Of a stretch of 64,000 nt of DNA, positions 1 to 11,358 are shown piece by piece. The position numbers were made by a program, and so were the translations under genes. The notes under the pieces are model-generated. The model did no database searches and was not told the origin of the DNA. It saw only the letters and a program-made list of their open reading frames with translations. Numbering within the stretch: the stretch's first letter is position 1; every line of letters starts with the position of its first letter. Origin of the DNA: Sebastes aleutianus (Eukaryota > Chordata > Actinopteri > Perciformes > Sebastidae); the NCBI GenBank assembly GCA_916700875.1, contig CAKAKS010000004.1, positions 14,466,534-14,530,533 of the forward strand, in the 5' to 3' direction.

Positions 1-332
1 CTAATTCTCACGGGGCAAATCTGTCAACGTCATGCTGGCCACTTAGAATAAAGGAACAAGAGCGTATTTCTACACTCACCGTGCAGCTCTGAGGTTCAAC
101 AGTCATACAGGAAGGGCTCCATTGTAGAAGAGGAAGAGCTTCAATAAATTAGAATGAAATACAACCACAATACATCAGCATTTCTTTCTTTATACACACA
201 CAACCTCATGTCTGTTTCACTGGAGTTATGGAGACATATTGTGGCATTGTAAGACAACACTGTGTGTGTGACACACTCACACACACACACGGCGTCTTTT
301 ATTAACCTTTTGATTTACTGACTCTCCATTAG

Positions 333-484
333 GATAACTGTCCTGGCTGCCATCTGCCTCACTCAGGCCTTCATGATGTGGAAATTTATCAACTTCCAGC
401 TGCGCCGGTGGAGAGAGCATGGCCAAGCTCAGACCTTGAAAAAGAAACAAGTTCTTACCAAGAGCAAATCAAAGAAAGACAAAG
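333..484 (+). CDS. tram1: tram1 penultimate coding exon
   Basis: The exon follows ...ctccattag and ends AAAG|gtgagt. Its first base completes a split codon. It encodes the end of the last transmembrane segment, the RRWRE membrane-flanking basic motif, and a Lys/Gln/Ser-rich cytosolic stretch (TLKKKQVLTKSKSKKDK). It ends in phase 1; the split codon becomes Ala after splicing to 1230. Confidence 0.93.
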
Positions 485-1300
485 GTGAGTAGCGAGCACG
501 CATTTACTTGATTAGGAATGTGTTCTTCTGCAAAGCGCTGGACGTTTGACTACATGCAATTCTTTTCATTATATGCATAATGTCCATGCTTACATACACT
601 TAAAGGATATCTTTCGGTTTTTCAACCTGGACCCTTTTTTCCCCATGTTTTTGTGTCTAAGTGACTAATGGGGACAACACTTTTTTCAACTGGTCCAGTA
701 TTGAGGGAGAACGCTGTAAGGAGCTGCGAGGGCAAGTGTGAACAAGCACTTTTAGTGGACGTAAATGACGGTGCCAGCTTTACCCCGATAGCACCATAAT
801 GCAGCCTGTGAATGTCTGCCGTCTTCAGCGCTCTCCCTTAATACTGGACCAATTTCAGAAATTGTTGTCCTGTGATCACTGATTTCTGATTGGGAACATA
901 CATATGTAAATTGATTGTAACGTATTGTGTGATTTTATGTATGATGTGCTATTATGTTTTTTTTCCATTTTATCTTAAAATCCTAACCAAGGACAAGGTC
1001 TGCAAATTAGCTACAGCTAAAAGTCTGATATACATTGCATCGGTAGCACTTTAAGTGTAAAGATGCCTACATGTATTGTCCCTGTCAAATAAATTAATAA
1101 ATAGTTTATTTAGTCAGACACAAAAACATGGGGAAATGGGGTCCAGGTTGAAAAATACTGAAGTTACTCTATAACTCTATATTAATTTATCAAATGAAAC
1201 AAATCTGGATGTGTTTTTTTTGTTTTTAGCCAATGGAGTAAACGGAGTGAGCTCTCACGCAGCCGATTCACCAAGAGCAAGAAAAGAGAAGTCATCATAA
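333..1300 (+). CDS. tram1: tram1, translocation-associated membrane protein 1 (3' part, last two coding exons)
   Basis: TRAM1 is a multi-pass ER membrane protein that assists Sec61-dependent insertion and translocation of secretory and membrane proteins. Only the C-terminus is in the window. Joining 333-484 to 1230-1300 gives 73 complete residues: the end of the last hydrophobic segment (ITVLAAICLTQAFMMWKF), the family signature INFQLRRWREH just after it, a Lys-rich cytosolic tail, and the conserved end NGVNG...ADSPRARKEKSS followed by TAA. The introns are canonical: acceptor AG at 331-332, donor GT at 485, acceptor AG at 1228-1229. The earlier exons lie left of the window. TRAM2 and TRAM1L1 are alternatives, but the NGVNG and ADSPR...KEKSS tail and ncoa2 as downstream neighbour favour TRAM1. 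Confidence 0.93.
1230..1300 (+). CDS. tram1: tram1 terminal coding exon with stop codon
   Basis: The exon follows a strong polypyrimidine tract and AG at 1228-1229. It encodes ANGVNGVSSHAADSPRARKE, then KSS and TAA at 1298-1300. The tail matches the TRAM1 family C-terminus, where a dibasic Lys-rich end is expected to face the cytosol. Confidence 0.93.
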
Positions 1301-2717
1301 ATACATTCTCCTCCATCACCCCCTCTTCAAAGAACCATCTTTCCCGCCCTCCCGTGCTTCCGTGGCTGTAGCCAACCAACAGTCCCTCCAGCTCCTCAAC
1401 CACGATATGCATCTTCAGCTCCCACACAGGACTGACCTCCCAGCTGGACTCCAAGGACCAGAATGCATTTAGCTTTTGCTTGTCGCCACTCATCCAGCAC
1501 GCCTTGATTTTAGGAATCATTGCTCTGCTGTGCCATTTCGAATGAAAACAAATTCCCAAATAAACTATGAGAAAAAAGACCTTATTTAAGAAGTGCCTAA
1601 TGATACGGAGTGTTTTGTACAGGGTGTGTAATTTTAAAATTTCAGGAATGATGACTTCAGTGTTTAATGTTTCTCCCAAGTCAGGTCATGTCATGCTTTT
1701 TCCTAAACGGTGTGTATTCCAGCTTGTGATTTATTTCCCCCTTTTTTTTCTTGTATTTATAAGTGCTAGCAGCTTCACTTCTTTGCCACAAAGAGGGATA
1801 TTTGTAAACATTGTATGGAGTTTATGAATTCCCTTATAATATCTCTTATGTTTCCATCAGTGACGGTTGCATACAGTCTTGTTATAAACCGTTATAGACT
1901 GTTCAAACACACAGCAAGATGTTGTTACAATGTTTTCACCATGTCACTAGCCAACAACTAAAGATGGAAAGCGACATAGAAAGTTTTTAATATCCACTCA
2001 TGGATAGAATAGGGAAGAGTGTATAAAAGCAGCCCAGGAAAACAGCAGCTGTCACCCTGTAATACTGTAAAGTAGATTCACAGTTCAGTATTGTACAAAA
2101 CTGCCAGCAAAGACGTAGTAACCTGATGTAGCATTTAATTATCAGGGTTCAGCGTAGCTTTGTAATCGCAACAGGACATTTTCCTCGCCATGAGAATTTA
2201 TTGCCGTTCTGCCTATAACACTGTCAATAAATGATCACACTTTTTCTTTTAGTTTCGACGTGATATGAGATGACTTTATAAGAGATGAAATGGCAAAACA
2301 TCCCTTTAGTGAGTTTGATTGAATCACTGTCTTGTATGGTCCCAAATCATTTGCTGTTTAAGTGGAATGGGTTTACTGTATTTGTTTTGGCCTTGCATAT
2401 TATTGCTTCAAATGTCCACGAGAATGATTTGTTGTTAAAGCACGGACTGGGAATGAGAAAACCATATTTTGTTTGGCTGTTTTTCCCCCCAACCCACTGT
2501 AGACATGTGCCAAATGAGCCTGACTGGTTGCAGTCAACTGTATTTTAAGAATCACCTAAATAACACTGGCTTATTCTAAAGAATAAACCCATTAACTAAT
2601 TTTAGGTACACGGTAGTGAGTCACGGTTGCCTCCGGCAGTATATCAGCAGTGTATGTGGTTTTCTCAACTTGTCCTGATTGTTTATCTATCTTACAAAGG
2701 ATTAAAATGTTTTATTG
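1301..2717 (+). other. tram1: tram1 3' untranslated region (inferred extent)
   Basis: No open coding pattern continues after the tram1 stop. The region is AT-rich and holds several possible poly(A) signals: AATAAA at 1559-1564, 2226-2231 and 2582-2587, and ATTAAA at 2701-2706 just before a run of A from about 2719. Which one is used cannot be decided from sequence alone. Confidence 0.55.
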
Positions 2718-2735
2718 AAAAAAAAAAAAAAAAAG
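2701..2735 (+). terminator. tram1: candidate distal poly(A) signal of tram1 followed by an A-run
   Basis: ATTAAA at 2701-2706 is followed about 12 bases later by about 17 A residues. This may be the genomic site of 3' end formation or simply an A-rich microsatellite. The AATAAA motifs at 2226 and 2582 are equally good candidates. Confidence 0.3.
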
Positions 2736-3326
2736 AACTATCAGAGTTTTTATTTTTTCTTTAATTTATATAACTTTTTTATTTATTAATTTATATAGGA
2801 TTTTCAATCTGTACGGCAGACCCTTTGATTACCTTGATTCGGATAAAGAAAAACTACCCAAAAAGAATGTTTAAAGGGGGAAAAAATGGACAGACATGCA
2901 ATGGATGTTGTATGCACAGAATAATAGTATTTGCTGTACATGTTTTAACGTTTGCCTAAAGACTCAGACTCCAAGTAAAGAGCACAGTCATTGGCAATGA
3001 AAATCTTTGGTCTCAGGTTCCGTGAACAATGCTCATAAAATATGTATATATATATATAAAAGGAGAAATCACACAAGTAAATTAAAAGTAAAATGATAAT
3101 ATATGGCATAAAATAGTGCAGTTCAAATATAGGGCTTAAATATAAACATAAGTAAATATTAAATAGTAATGTAAATTTAAATTTGTAATTTTGTGGATGA
3201 CAGTATTTCAGATGGGGAAACTGAATGTAAACAGGATGTAGTACGTATATGCATGATGAGAAGTAGACAGGAAGAGGTGTAAACAGGAATTTAGTATGTA
3301 TAGAGAAGTAATAAATATGTATATAT

Positions 3327-3938
3327 TAGGGCTGTCAAAGTTACATTCTTAAAATTAATTTTAACGCCACTAATTTCTTTAATGCATTAAAACAACTTGC
3401 GATTTTTTAGGTTATAGACTCAGTTTTAAAGCTAGAGTGGAGATACTGGCATCATATGAAACTAAAACCTAAGGAGTCCATGTCATACTTGTTTGTCAGG
3501 AAAGAGGTTAAATAACACTCCAAACTTGTGCTAAATTTTGGCGAGTAATAACTGTCATGGCCATTTTCACAGGGGTCCCTTGACCTCTGACCTCAAGATA
3601 TGTGAATGAAAATAGATTCTATGGGTACCCACAAGTCTCCCATTTACAGACATGCCCACTTTATAATAATCACAAGCAGTTTGGGGCAAGTCATAGTCAA
3701 GTCAACACACTGACACACTGACAGCTGTTGTTGTCTCTCGGGCTTGAGTTTGCCATGTCATGATTTGAGCATATTTTTTAATGCTGAATGTGAGAGCTAC
3801 CCTGTGAGGGTTTCTGGACAATATGTGTCATTGTTTTGTGTTGTTAATTGATTTCCAATTATAAAAATATACATACAGTACATTTGTAAATATATATAAA
3901 GCAAGCATATTTGCCCACTCCCACGTTAATAAGAGTAT

Positions 3939-3940
<2 letters not shown>
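3327..3940 (+). mobile_element. hAT-like non-autonomous element, TAGGGCTGTCAA family, right end missing
   Basis: It starts TAGGGCTGTCAAAG and is clearly homologous through most of its length to the complete copy at 50677-51430 (shared blocks include the GGTCCCTTGACCTCTGACCTCAAG core and the GCCCACTCCCA block). Homology stops near 3940 at a (TA)n(CA)n microsatellite, so the right inverted repeat is lost. It lies in the tram1-ncoa2 intergenic region. Confidence 0.8.
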
Positions 3941-3970
<30 letters not shown>

Positions 3971-3971
3971 G
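3941..3971. repeat. (TA)n(CA)n microsatellite
   Basis: A run of TA dinucleotides leads into about nine CA dinucleotides. It marks the truncated right edge of the preceding hAT-like element. Confidence 0.9.
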
Positions 3972-4505
3972 GTGTAACAGTTTGTAAAACAGTATGTAAA
4001 GTAGGCCTATATAAAGGTAAATAAAGGTCAAGTGACAATGGTAAAGTGACACACGCAAATATTTGTTTTTTACTGTTCTAAACAAGTCCTGCCCTTAGGT
4101 AAACAATTACAAACGGGAGCAATTGCGAGAAAATCCTACACAAATGGTGTTTGAATGTGTCAACATGGACTTTCTGGTCTCTACAGTCTTTTACTGTGTG
4201 TTCATGACAACATGTGGAAACCACCCTGTTGCTGTTTCACCTATTGACCACTAGGTGGCTCTGCTGCACACGTTTTAATTGAGAGAAAACGCCTGCTTGC
4301 TTGTGTGACCCATGGATAGTTTGACCACACAGTAAATCAAGGTAGCTAAAGTAGGACACACGCTTATTTGTAGTGTTTCTAAAGCTTGTTATGTTAGCTT
4401 TAAGAAATTAACATTTTGTTCAGTTCATTTTCTTTTTTTATTTGTGCTCACACACATCATTGTATAGGTTGATATAAATCTTTATGACTTTAAATGCTAT
4501 ACTTT

Positions 4506-5215
4506 TCCCCCCCTATATTGGCAAACCTGAGTTGGGTTGGGGGTCATTAGTAGTGAGAGAAATAGTGCAATAGTGCAATATGTTCTTGCTTTCTTCTTTA
4601 CCATCATCGTTTAGCAACTTCTTTAAATCTAATTCTCAAATTCATTCACATCATACTAGACAGGTTAATCATCTTCACCTGCCTTTTTACAAAACAACAC
4701 ATGGCCATTACTCCCTCAGATATCGTGATGTACAAATATGGAACACCAAAATACATGTTATCAAGAGCTCGTTTTCCTTAGAACATTTTAAAAGGAAATT
4801 ATCATCACATTTGATTAATGATGTCTAATATGTTTAGATATATTTTCTTTTTTTTCTGTACTGTTTTTTGTACGTATTTCATTGTTTGTATTGGATTGTT
4901 TTCCACTGTTTGGTTAGGGTTTTCCTGCACATTTTGTGTACTTCTTGTTGTTGTTTAACTTTTTATGTATTTTTAAAATTATGTTAGTTTAGATCTTTCT
5001 TCCTTTTTTTTGTTATTGTTTTTTTTTTTCTCCTGGGGTCCTTTGTATACGCCTGTGGCTTCTTGACCTCTCTTGACACATTTCTTGTTTTTCATTGACT
5101 GGATATTGTGAAGTGCAAATAAATAGAAAATAAAATGTGCATACATGTTGGTAAGCTGTACTCCCCCCCCGCCCCCTATATATCGGCAACCCTGAGTTGA
5201 GATGGGGGTCATTAG
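4506..5215 (+). mobile_element. 5'-truncated non-LTR retrotransposon (LINE) 3' tail flanked by imperfect direct repeats
   Basis: Positions 4580-4828 encode a peptide with HHTRQVNHLHLPFYKT, GHYSLRYRDVQIWN and FKRKLSSHL. This TR...H.P...T..G..S.RY....IWN...FK..L pattern is the extreme C-terminus of ORF2 (after the reverse transcriptase) of CR1/L2/Rex-type LINEs. An AT-rich tail with AATAAA-like stretches follows to about 5160. Imperfect direct repeats of about 45 bp, containing CCTATAT..GGCAA.CCTGAGTTG and GGGGGTCATTAG, lie at 4506-4550 and 5166-5215. The rest of the element is absent. The subfamily is not resolvable here. Confidence 0.65.
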
Positions 5216-5299
5216 TTTGCCCACCTTGTAAACACAAAACATCACCGACAGTCGTGACACGGTGGTGTGCTCTGAAGTGGGTTTAAATGTCAGCAACAA

Positions 5300-5510
5300 T
5301 AACTGTTGTTCTATTAAATAACATCAAGTAATGGTGTCATCCTAACAGGTAAATCTGGCCGTAGGGGTTGCTGACGGTACTGAGTGTATACTGCTGCTGC
5401 TAGAGGAGCTGGAGAGCCCCGTGATGTGGTTTTCAGTGTGGGGGAGGATAGCAGAGCAGAGCTACCAGCCAGATAAACACTCAGCATTGGTTTGCACAGC
5501 AGGAGTAACA
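5300..5510 (+). promoter_or_regulatory. ncoa2: candidate ncoa2 promoter region
   Basis: This lies just upstream of the candidate first exon. It has a locally raised GC content, no obvious TATA box, and ends at an ACATGGCGG motif (5508-5516). That motif resembles the YY1-type element (core ATGGCGG) found just downstream of start sites in many TATA-less housekeeping promoters. The transcription start site cannot be fixed from sequence. Confidence 0.4.
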
Positions 5511-5621
5511 TGGCGGCACAGTTAGCCAGCAGAAATGTTGTTTCACTACCGCGAAGGTCAGAGCGGCGTCTGATAAACGGGATTTAAACAACCAGGACAC
5601 AAACCCAAAAGTATTAAATCG
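5480..5621 (+). other. ncoa2: candidate ncoa2 untranslated exon 1 (5' boundary approximate)
   Basis: The block around the YY1-like motif, with CpGs in CTACCGCGAAGGTCAGAGCG, ends at AAATCG|gtaagt, a consensus donor at 5622. It has no long open frame, as expected for an untranslated first exon. It lies 32 kb upstream of the ATG exon and about 3-4 kb downstream of tram1. The left boundary is a guess. It could belong to another transcript. Confidence 0.45.
5510..5587 (+). promoter_or_regulatory. upstream ORF of 25 codons in candidate ncoa2 exon 1
   Basis: The ATG inside the ATGGCGG motif opens a short frame (MAAQLASRNVVSLPRRSERR then LINGI) that stops with TAA at 5585-5587, entirely inside the candidate exon. 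If the exon is transcribed from upstream of 5510, this uORF could damp translation of ncoa2. Whether it is translated is unknown. Confidence 0.3.
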
Positions 5622-6252
5622 GTAAGTAGCCATCACACGTGTTGGTTTGGTGCTCCTTAGTTTGGTGGACAGGGGGTAGGACGTGGTGTTGTGTTATCCC
5701 AATGCGAGGTCTTCAATCTCGGGTTGTCTGGCACAGACAGGCGGCTTGTTAGCATTAGCTTCTTGCTGCTGCTGCTCTCTGTGTGTCAATAGAATGTACA
5801 GCTGCAACAATGTTGCAATGAGTTGTTGCAACGTTCTTAATGTAGCGGCTGTGGCCACATATACATTTAACATGTAAACTAAACAATGTAGCTTATGCAC
5901 AAGACTTTCATATGTGTTTTTTTGTGCTGAGTGGAGAAGGGTGACCGTGCACACACGCACACAACACCCGGACGAAGTTCGCCAGGAACCTAGTTAGCAT
6001 GCTAGATGTTGTAGCTAGCAGCAGGCTAGTCTGTCGTTGTCAGAAATCTACCAGTTCTCAGCAGCAGCATGTGTGTGTTTTTAGCTGGGTTTGTTGTGGT
6101 GTTATAACCACGCCGAGGCAGTTCTTGCGTTCGGTAAGTTGGCAGGAAATCCCTGCATTTGTTCAGGGTTGCATTCTCATGTTTTTTTTTTGCTGAACTC
6201 TTGTGTTTGTGCTATGCATTGTCGAGGTTGCTATACTTTTACTAGGCTTGTT

Positions 6253-6786
6253 AGCAGTCAAAGCTATATAACGTGAGCACTTAAAGAAGTCCGAAAAAGT
6301 TGTACGGCTACACAGCAAGAAAACAAGCTTGGGAGAGGAAAAGCAGTGCTTGTTTTGGTGTTGTTGCTCTCCAAAAAAAAACGTCATATCATCATGTGTA
6401 GCACTTATCAGGTGGCAACACAATCACTACACATGCACAACTATAGGCTTCATTGTGCGGGGGATGTAAATAGATGCTCTTTGAAAATGTAATGCAAACC
6501 CCATGCAGTATATAGCAGTCAAAGCTATATAATGTGACCACTTATAGTATTCAGAGTAAGTTGTACTGGCTACACAGCAAGAAAAACCAGCTCAAAGCTT
6601 GGAAGAGAAGGAAAACAACAGTGCTTGTTTTGGCGTTGCTCTCCCAAAAAAAACGTCATATCATCATGTGTAGCACTTATCAGGTGGCAACACAATCACT
6701 ACACATGCACATCTATAGGCTTCATTGTGTGGGGGATGTAAATAGATGCTCTTTGAAAATGCATTGCAAACCCATGCAGTATATAG
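6253..6786. repeat. two-copy tandem duplication, unit about 0.26-0.27 kb
   Basis: Unit 1 (6253-6513) and unit 2 (6514-6786) both begin AGCAGTCAAAGCTATATAA and share GTGCTTGTTTTGG, CGTCATATCATCATGTGTAGC, GGTGGCAACACAATCACTAC and TAGATGCTCTTTGAAAATG in order. They differ by scattered substitutions and small indels, so the duplication is not very recent. No coding frame spans the unit. Confidence 0.92.
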
Positions 6787-7341
6787 TATAAATGCTACTT
6801 GACTTGTGTGTTGTTGCTTTTGTTGTGCCAGTGTTGAGAGTGCACTCCTTTTAAGGGCTCCCCCCTTTGCTTGACTGATCCAGGACTATACAGGCTGGCA
6901 AGACAGCTTGTGCCATGTCAGTGATTGTCAACAGCTCCCCTCCTCTCCAGTAATGCTGCAGGAACGCATCTTGTGGAACCAGTTGAGCAGTTTTTTCTGT
7001 TGCATCACTCCTGCCCACCTGGTGGTGCATGCACAGCAGCACTGACTGGTGTCACATCACTGATATGAGATTTTAACATGACATGTTGTGTCCTGGTTTT
7101 TGCGGTTTGGCTGCAACTTCAGGGCTTTTTCTGTGAAGATGGATGTGATGGATTTCAGTCAGATCCTACCGGTAGTCAAAGTAAACTCTAAAGGAGTTTA
7201 AAAGAAACCGATGTTTCATATTTTTCATTAATGACACATTAATAAATGGGATGGAGCTAGGACTGACCTGAAAGCTTCGAAGCTTCAACTGTTGCCATGG
7301 TATTCAACCTCCAAATCACTATTCGAATGCTTCGTTTTTAA

Positions 7342-7344
<3 letters not shown>

Positions 7345-7374
<30 letters not shown>
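7345..7374. repeat. (AT)n microsatellite
   Basis: About 15 TA dinucleotides in a row. It sits in a stretch with GAAGCTTCGAA palindromic words at about 7275 and 7630, which may be the arms of an old unclassified MITE. Confidence 0.9.
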
Positions 7375-7376
<2 letters not shown>

Positions 7377-7549
7377 TATGTAATAATAATGTATAAATCC
7401 CCAAATAGCCCATAAAATAAGGAATAATCCCACATTATTCATATTTAACATGAATTATTATTAGTTATTCTCATACGGATATCGCTGTTTGTTGTGTACA
7501 ATATCGCTGTTAGCAGCACTGTCTCAGACACTGAAACTGGGGAAATGGA

Positions 7550-7571
7550 GACAGACAGACAGACAGACAGA
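7550..7571. repeat. (GACA)n microsatellite
   Basis: Five perfect GACA repeats and a partial sixth. Confidence 0.9.
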
Positions 7572-9136
7572 AGAACATGTCAGCCTGCCGTGCCTCACTG
7601 CTCCGTGAAGCTTTGAATATTTCTCACCGAAGCTTCGAAGTCCAAAAAATGGTATTCGAGACAGTGTTTATTTCTGTCACCTGTGTGCATGTGTTGTCTG
7701 TTAACCTCTTTAAACATCCTCCTGTCCACATAGTGCCTGAAGTTATTGACTTTTTGAGTTGTAGTGAAGCAAAACTCACTCTCTTTAAGTATTTTTTGGT
7801 GGATATTGGTTGAAAACGTTTGTCCTTGAAAGACAGGAAAAGTGAAGTAGTAAAATTTCCTCCACATCTGACCGTATTTTAATTTTGAGAGTGTGTTAGA
7901 TGAGGACATGCGGAGCATGCTTATGACGCCTGCGACAAACCCCTCCTAGTTACAAAGAATGCAGTCCTGTACAGATGGAGGCATGCATTCCTACAGTATG
8001 TTGCTTTTGTTATTTGTTTTATATAAGGCTGAAGCAGTCTATGTAACAGGGCTTTTGCCTTTGGTTGGTACACTAAAGAATTTGTTTTGTGTCATTTCTT
8101 AACTCAACATTGCAATAAAATGACTGTGTTTGGATGATGACAGTTCAGGAATTCATTCAAGCATGTATGGAAGTATGTGGATGTTTATACAAGGATAACT
8201 GGCAAGAGGTTTTCTCACACTGGTTTGGCACAGTTGGGATATTGGGTGTTACCTAGAAGTAATTCTCTGCCTGAACACATTGTAAACTACAGCTATGGCA
8301 ACAGGTGTGTGACAGTAATGCCCAGCGTGTCACATGGTTTGGAAACTACATCCATCCTCGCAAGTTGTTTTCCCTCAGTCTGGGCTCCACTCATCAACCC
8401 TGTAATTTCCTTCACACAAACCCATCTTTCTATATTGTTGTTTAGCTCTTATTGGTTGCCAACTCCATGTTCAATGTGTTCATATTTTCATAAAACAAAG
8501 CAGTAATTTCTAATGTAATTAGAGACACGCCTCTCATCTTGTAATCACTGACTTTTGCCCTGTGATAGGCTTGCTCTGTTGCGTCACCTGAGTGATACTG
8601 TAATCATTTGACCCTTGTTCTGTAGCATACGCTGCCAGTTCTTGGGTTGTTGTCTGTCACTGTTGGCCTTATATGATAGCCCAGTCCACTAATGAGTTGT
8701 TCGTACTGCAGCCCCACTATAATGTAGAATTAAATTGCATTTTTGTATTGATGTCAGATATATGCTCTGTGATTTATGCAGACTTTCCATATGTTGTTAT
8801 GAGACAATATTCACACTAAACACTGATTTTATGTTGGTTTTAAGCATAAATAATAGGCTTATAGCATTGTGTGTCAGTTGTATCTCTGAATAATCTGTAG
8901 GATTTGGTCAGTCAATTTAGTTAAAATGCTGATTTTGTGTATTGCAGTGAATGCACTACATGACACAAAGATGTTGGGGTGAATACCTAAATCACATGAG
9001 GTCCCCAGGTAATTCTGCCCCGTTGTTATTATTACATTGTTATATATTGTTAAGCTTATCTTAACAACTGAACTTATTTCAGGCTTGTAACCCAAAACAT
9101 TCAAAACATAAGCAGTTTTAGAAGAATAAACACGTG

Positions 9137-9460
9137 TAGAGCTGCAATGATTAGTCAACTAATCGATTAGTCGAGCGACAGAAAAATAATGCCAACTATT
9201 TTGAATAAAAATAGCAGAAAATGCTCTTTTCAGCCTCTCAATCATGGAAACTTCCTGCTTTTTTCTGTTTTATATCATATTAAACTAAATATCTTTGGTT
9301 TTTGGAGTGACAAAATAAGACATTTAAAGACATCACCTTGGACTTTAGAAACTGGGATGGACATTTTCTTAAATTTTTTGTAGAGCAAAGGATTAATCGA
9401 TTAATCTAGAAAATAATTGACAGATTAATCAATAATGAAAATAATCGTTAGTTGCAGCCC
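9137..9460 (+). mobile_element. hAT-like MITE, TAGAGCTGCAA/TTGCAGCCC family
   Basis: It begins TAGAGCTGCAATGATTAGTC and ends CGTTAGTTGCAGCCC, with repeated AATCGATTA words inside both termini. Five to seven related copies occur in the window. No clear target duplication is visible. A decayed half-copy ending TTAGTTGCAGCCCTAA follows at about 9485-9706. Confidence 0.8.
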
Positions 9461-9484
9461 AAAACTCCCCTCTGTGATTAAACT

Positions 9485-9706
9485 CATTTACAGCTGGAAT
9501 TATTCGTCAGTTAATCTATTAGGCCTTTAATAGGAAATTAATCTTCAACAATTTTGAAAATCAGTTAATCACTTATGTCAAAATTGAAGATAAGATGACA
9601 AATTTTCAGGTTGTAGGTTCCAATTTTTTATATTTTCTTTGTCTTCTATGATAATAACTTAAATATCTTTGGAGCTTGGACTGTGTATAATCATTAGTTG
9701 CAGCCC
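9485..9706 (+). mobile_element. decayed partial copy of the GCTGCAA hAT-like MITE
   Basis: Only the right part is recognisable (ATCATTAGTTGCAGCCCTAA at the end, AATCTATTAGGCC and TCAGTTAATC nearer the start). It directly follows the copy at 9137-9460. Confidence 0.55.
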
Positions 9707-9825
9707 TAAACTCATTATTTATGTGAATATTCTTATCAAAATACTAATTGACAAGTCAAATTTCACTCAAGTGCCATGTTGCCGTCTTGTGTTAATGCTT
9801 AAGATGATACATTTATGACACCTAT

Positions 9826-10122
9826 ATGGCTGCAACCAAGGATTATTTTCATTGTCGATTAAGCTGTTACAATCTGTTGATTATTTGCTTGATTAATTGC
9901 TAAGTTGTTTGATCTATAAAAAATGTCCTCAATTGTCTTGTTTTGTCCACAACTCAAAGATATATTATATTATATCAAATATTCACGTTTAAGCAGCTGG
10001 AATCAGAGAATTTTTAATCTTTTTTTTTTCTTAAAAAATTACTCAAACCTATTAATTGATTATCAAAATAGCTGGCGATTAATTTAATAGTTGAACTAAT
10101 CGATTAATAGTTGCAACTCTAG
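9826..10122 (-). mobile_element. hAT-like MITE, GCTGCAA family, opposite orientation
   Basis: It starts ATGGCTGCAACCAAGGATTA and ends AATAGTTGCAACTCTAG. The flanking octamers ACACCTAT (9818-9825) and CCACCTAT (10123-10130) match at 7 of 8 positions, consistent with an old 8-bp hAT target duplication. Confidence 0.8.
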
Positions 10123-11358
10123 CCACCTATCCAATCTAATGCACACTTATGGCATAAATCCCTTTTTAAACATATCATATTTTACTATTTAAATACTCTA
10201 CTCCTCTTGTTTCCACACACTTCTCTTTACTAACAACATTAAGTTGACTCATTTGCACCAGGCTGGAAAATGACATCCCCGTCTCTGCCGCTTAGTACGT
10301 CCAGCTCCTGAACAACACCATATCACTCTGTCTCACACAGTCAGGCTCTTTAATGTGTACTCCTTTTTAAAAGCAGTGTCAAATGACAACATCCAGCGCT
10401 GGCAGCAATCTGGGCTTTTATCAGGATGTTGCAAAGTATTACTGTCCTTGCTCAAATCTGCAAATTCCATTCAAAGACCGAACGTTGGGAGAAACTATGT
10501 TTTGCTTTTAGGTAAGACTGCTTTGACCATACCAGTTAGTTTAGATTAAAGAAACAACCTTAAATGATTTGAGACTTAGAGAATTAGATATGAGACCAAA
10601 CTGGAGTAAAGACTTTGTCTGCGCGATAAGACAGGTTAAACAAACACACAATGGCTTCTCGTCAAGTTTAGATGTAACAGATCAGACTGCGTCGTGTTAT
10701 CTGTCCATCACTTGCTGTATAAGGGCCACAGTGTATTCTTGACATGATGCACCGCTCCCCCCTGGTATCTGTTTGCCTTGTCTCACTGGGCATCTCACCC
10801 TGCTGTCTCTGCGTTTGTGTTGTCATGGAAACAGCAGTGTGACAGGTCCTGGGTGGGCGTGAGGGATGAGCTGTGGGGAAATGGCCAGGTTTTTACAGCA
10901 AAGGGAGCGAGAGGAGGGAGGACGGGGGGCGGCGAGAGGAGAAACGTCAAAAGCAAGGCAGGGATGGTTGATGGAAAGCTGAGGGAGCTCTGACATGGAA
11001 GAGGAGGAGTCGGGAGTATTTACTCCCTCTCTGCTTCAAGGCGTGTTGTCATTGTGTTGTTTAGCTGACCTCAAATCAGCCTTCCCCATCTATCTGTGCT
11101 AAGAGTAGGGCCTGTCTTGTTAACAGCAGCCTGTACAGGATCCTTTTAGGTTAACTGAAATTATCCAAGTACGGTGCTTGTCGTTTAAGGGTTGACGATT
11201 TACAATGAAGAGAAGTGCTGCCTGTCAGATAAGCTAAATTACTGGGTTTGCTCTGGATCAACAGAGCATGAGAGGGATACCCATGTCATCACAGTTGTTT
11301 GCTGATAATAGTGAGCCAAAATTTGCTCTTGGATAACTTCTTGCCCCTTTAGTTTGCA

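Noticed and set aside
1182..1679. 165-residue open frame on the - strand over the tram1 terminal exon
   Set aside because: It is antisense to a confidently assigned coding exon and 3'UTR, with no recognisable domain.
9137..10122. A single about 1-kb transposon spanning the three neighbouring GCTGCAA blocks
   Set aside because: Each block has its own termini, the third is in opposite orientation with its own near-TSD, so these are separate insertions.
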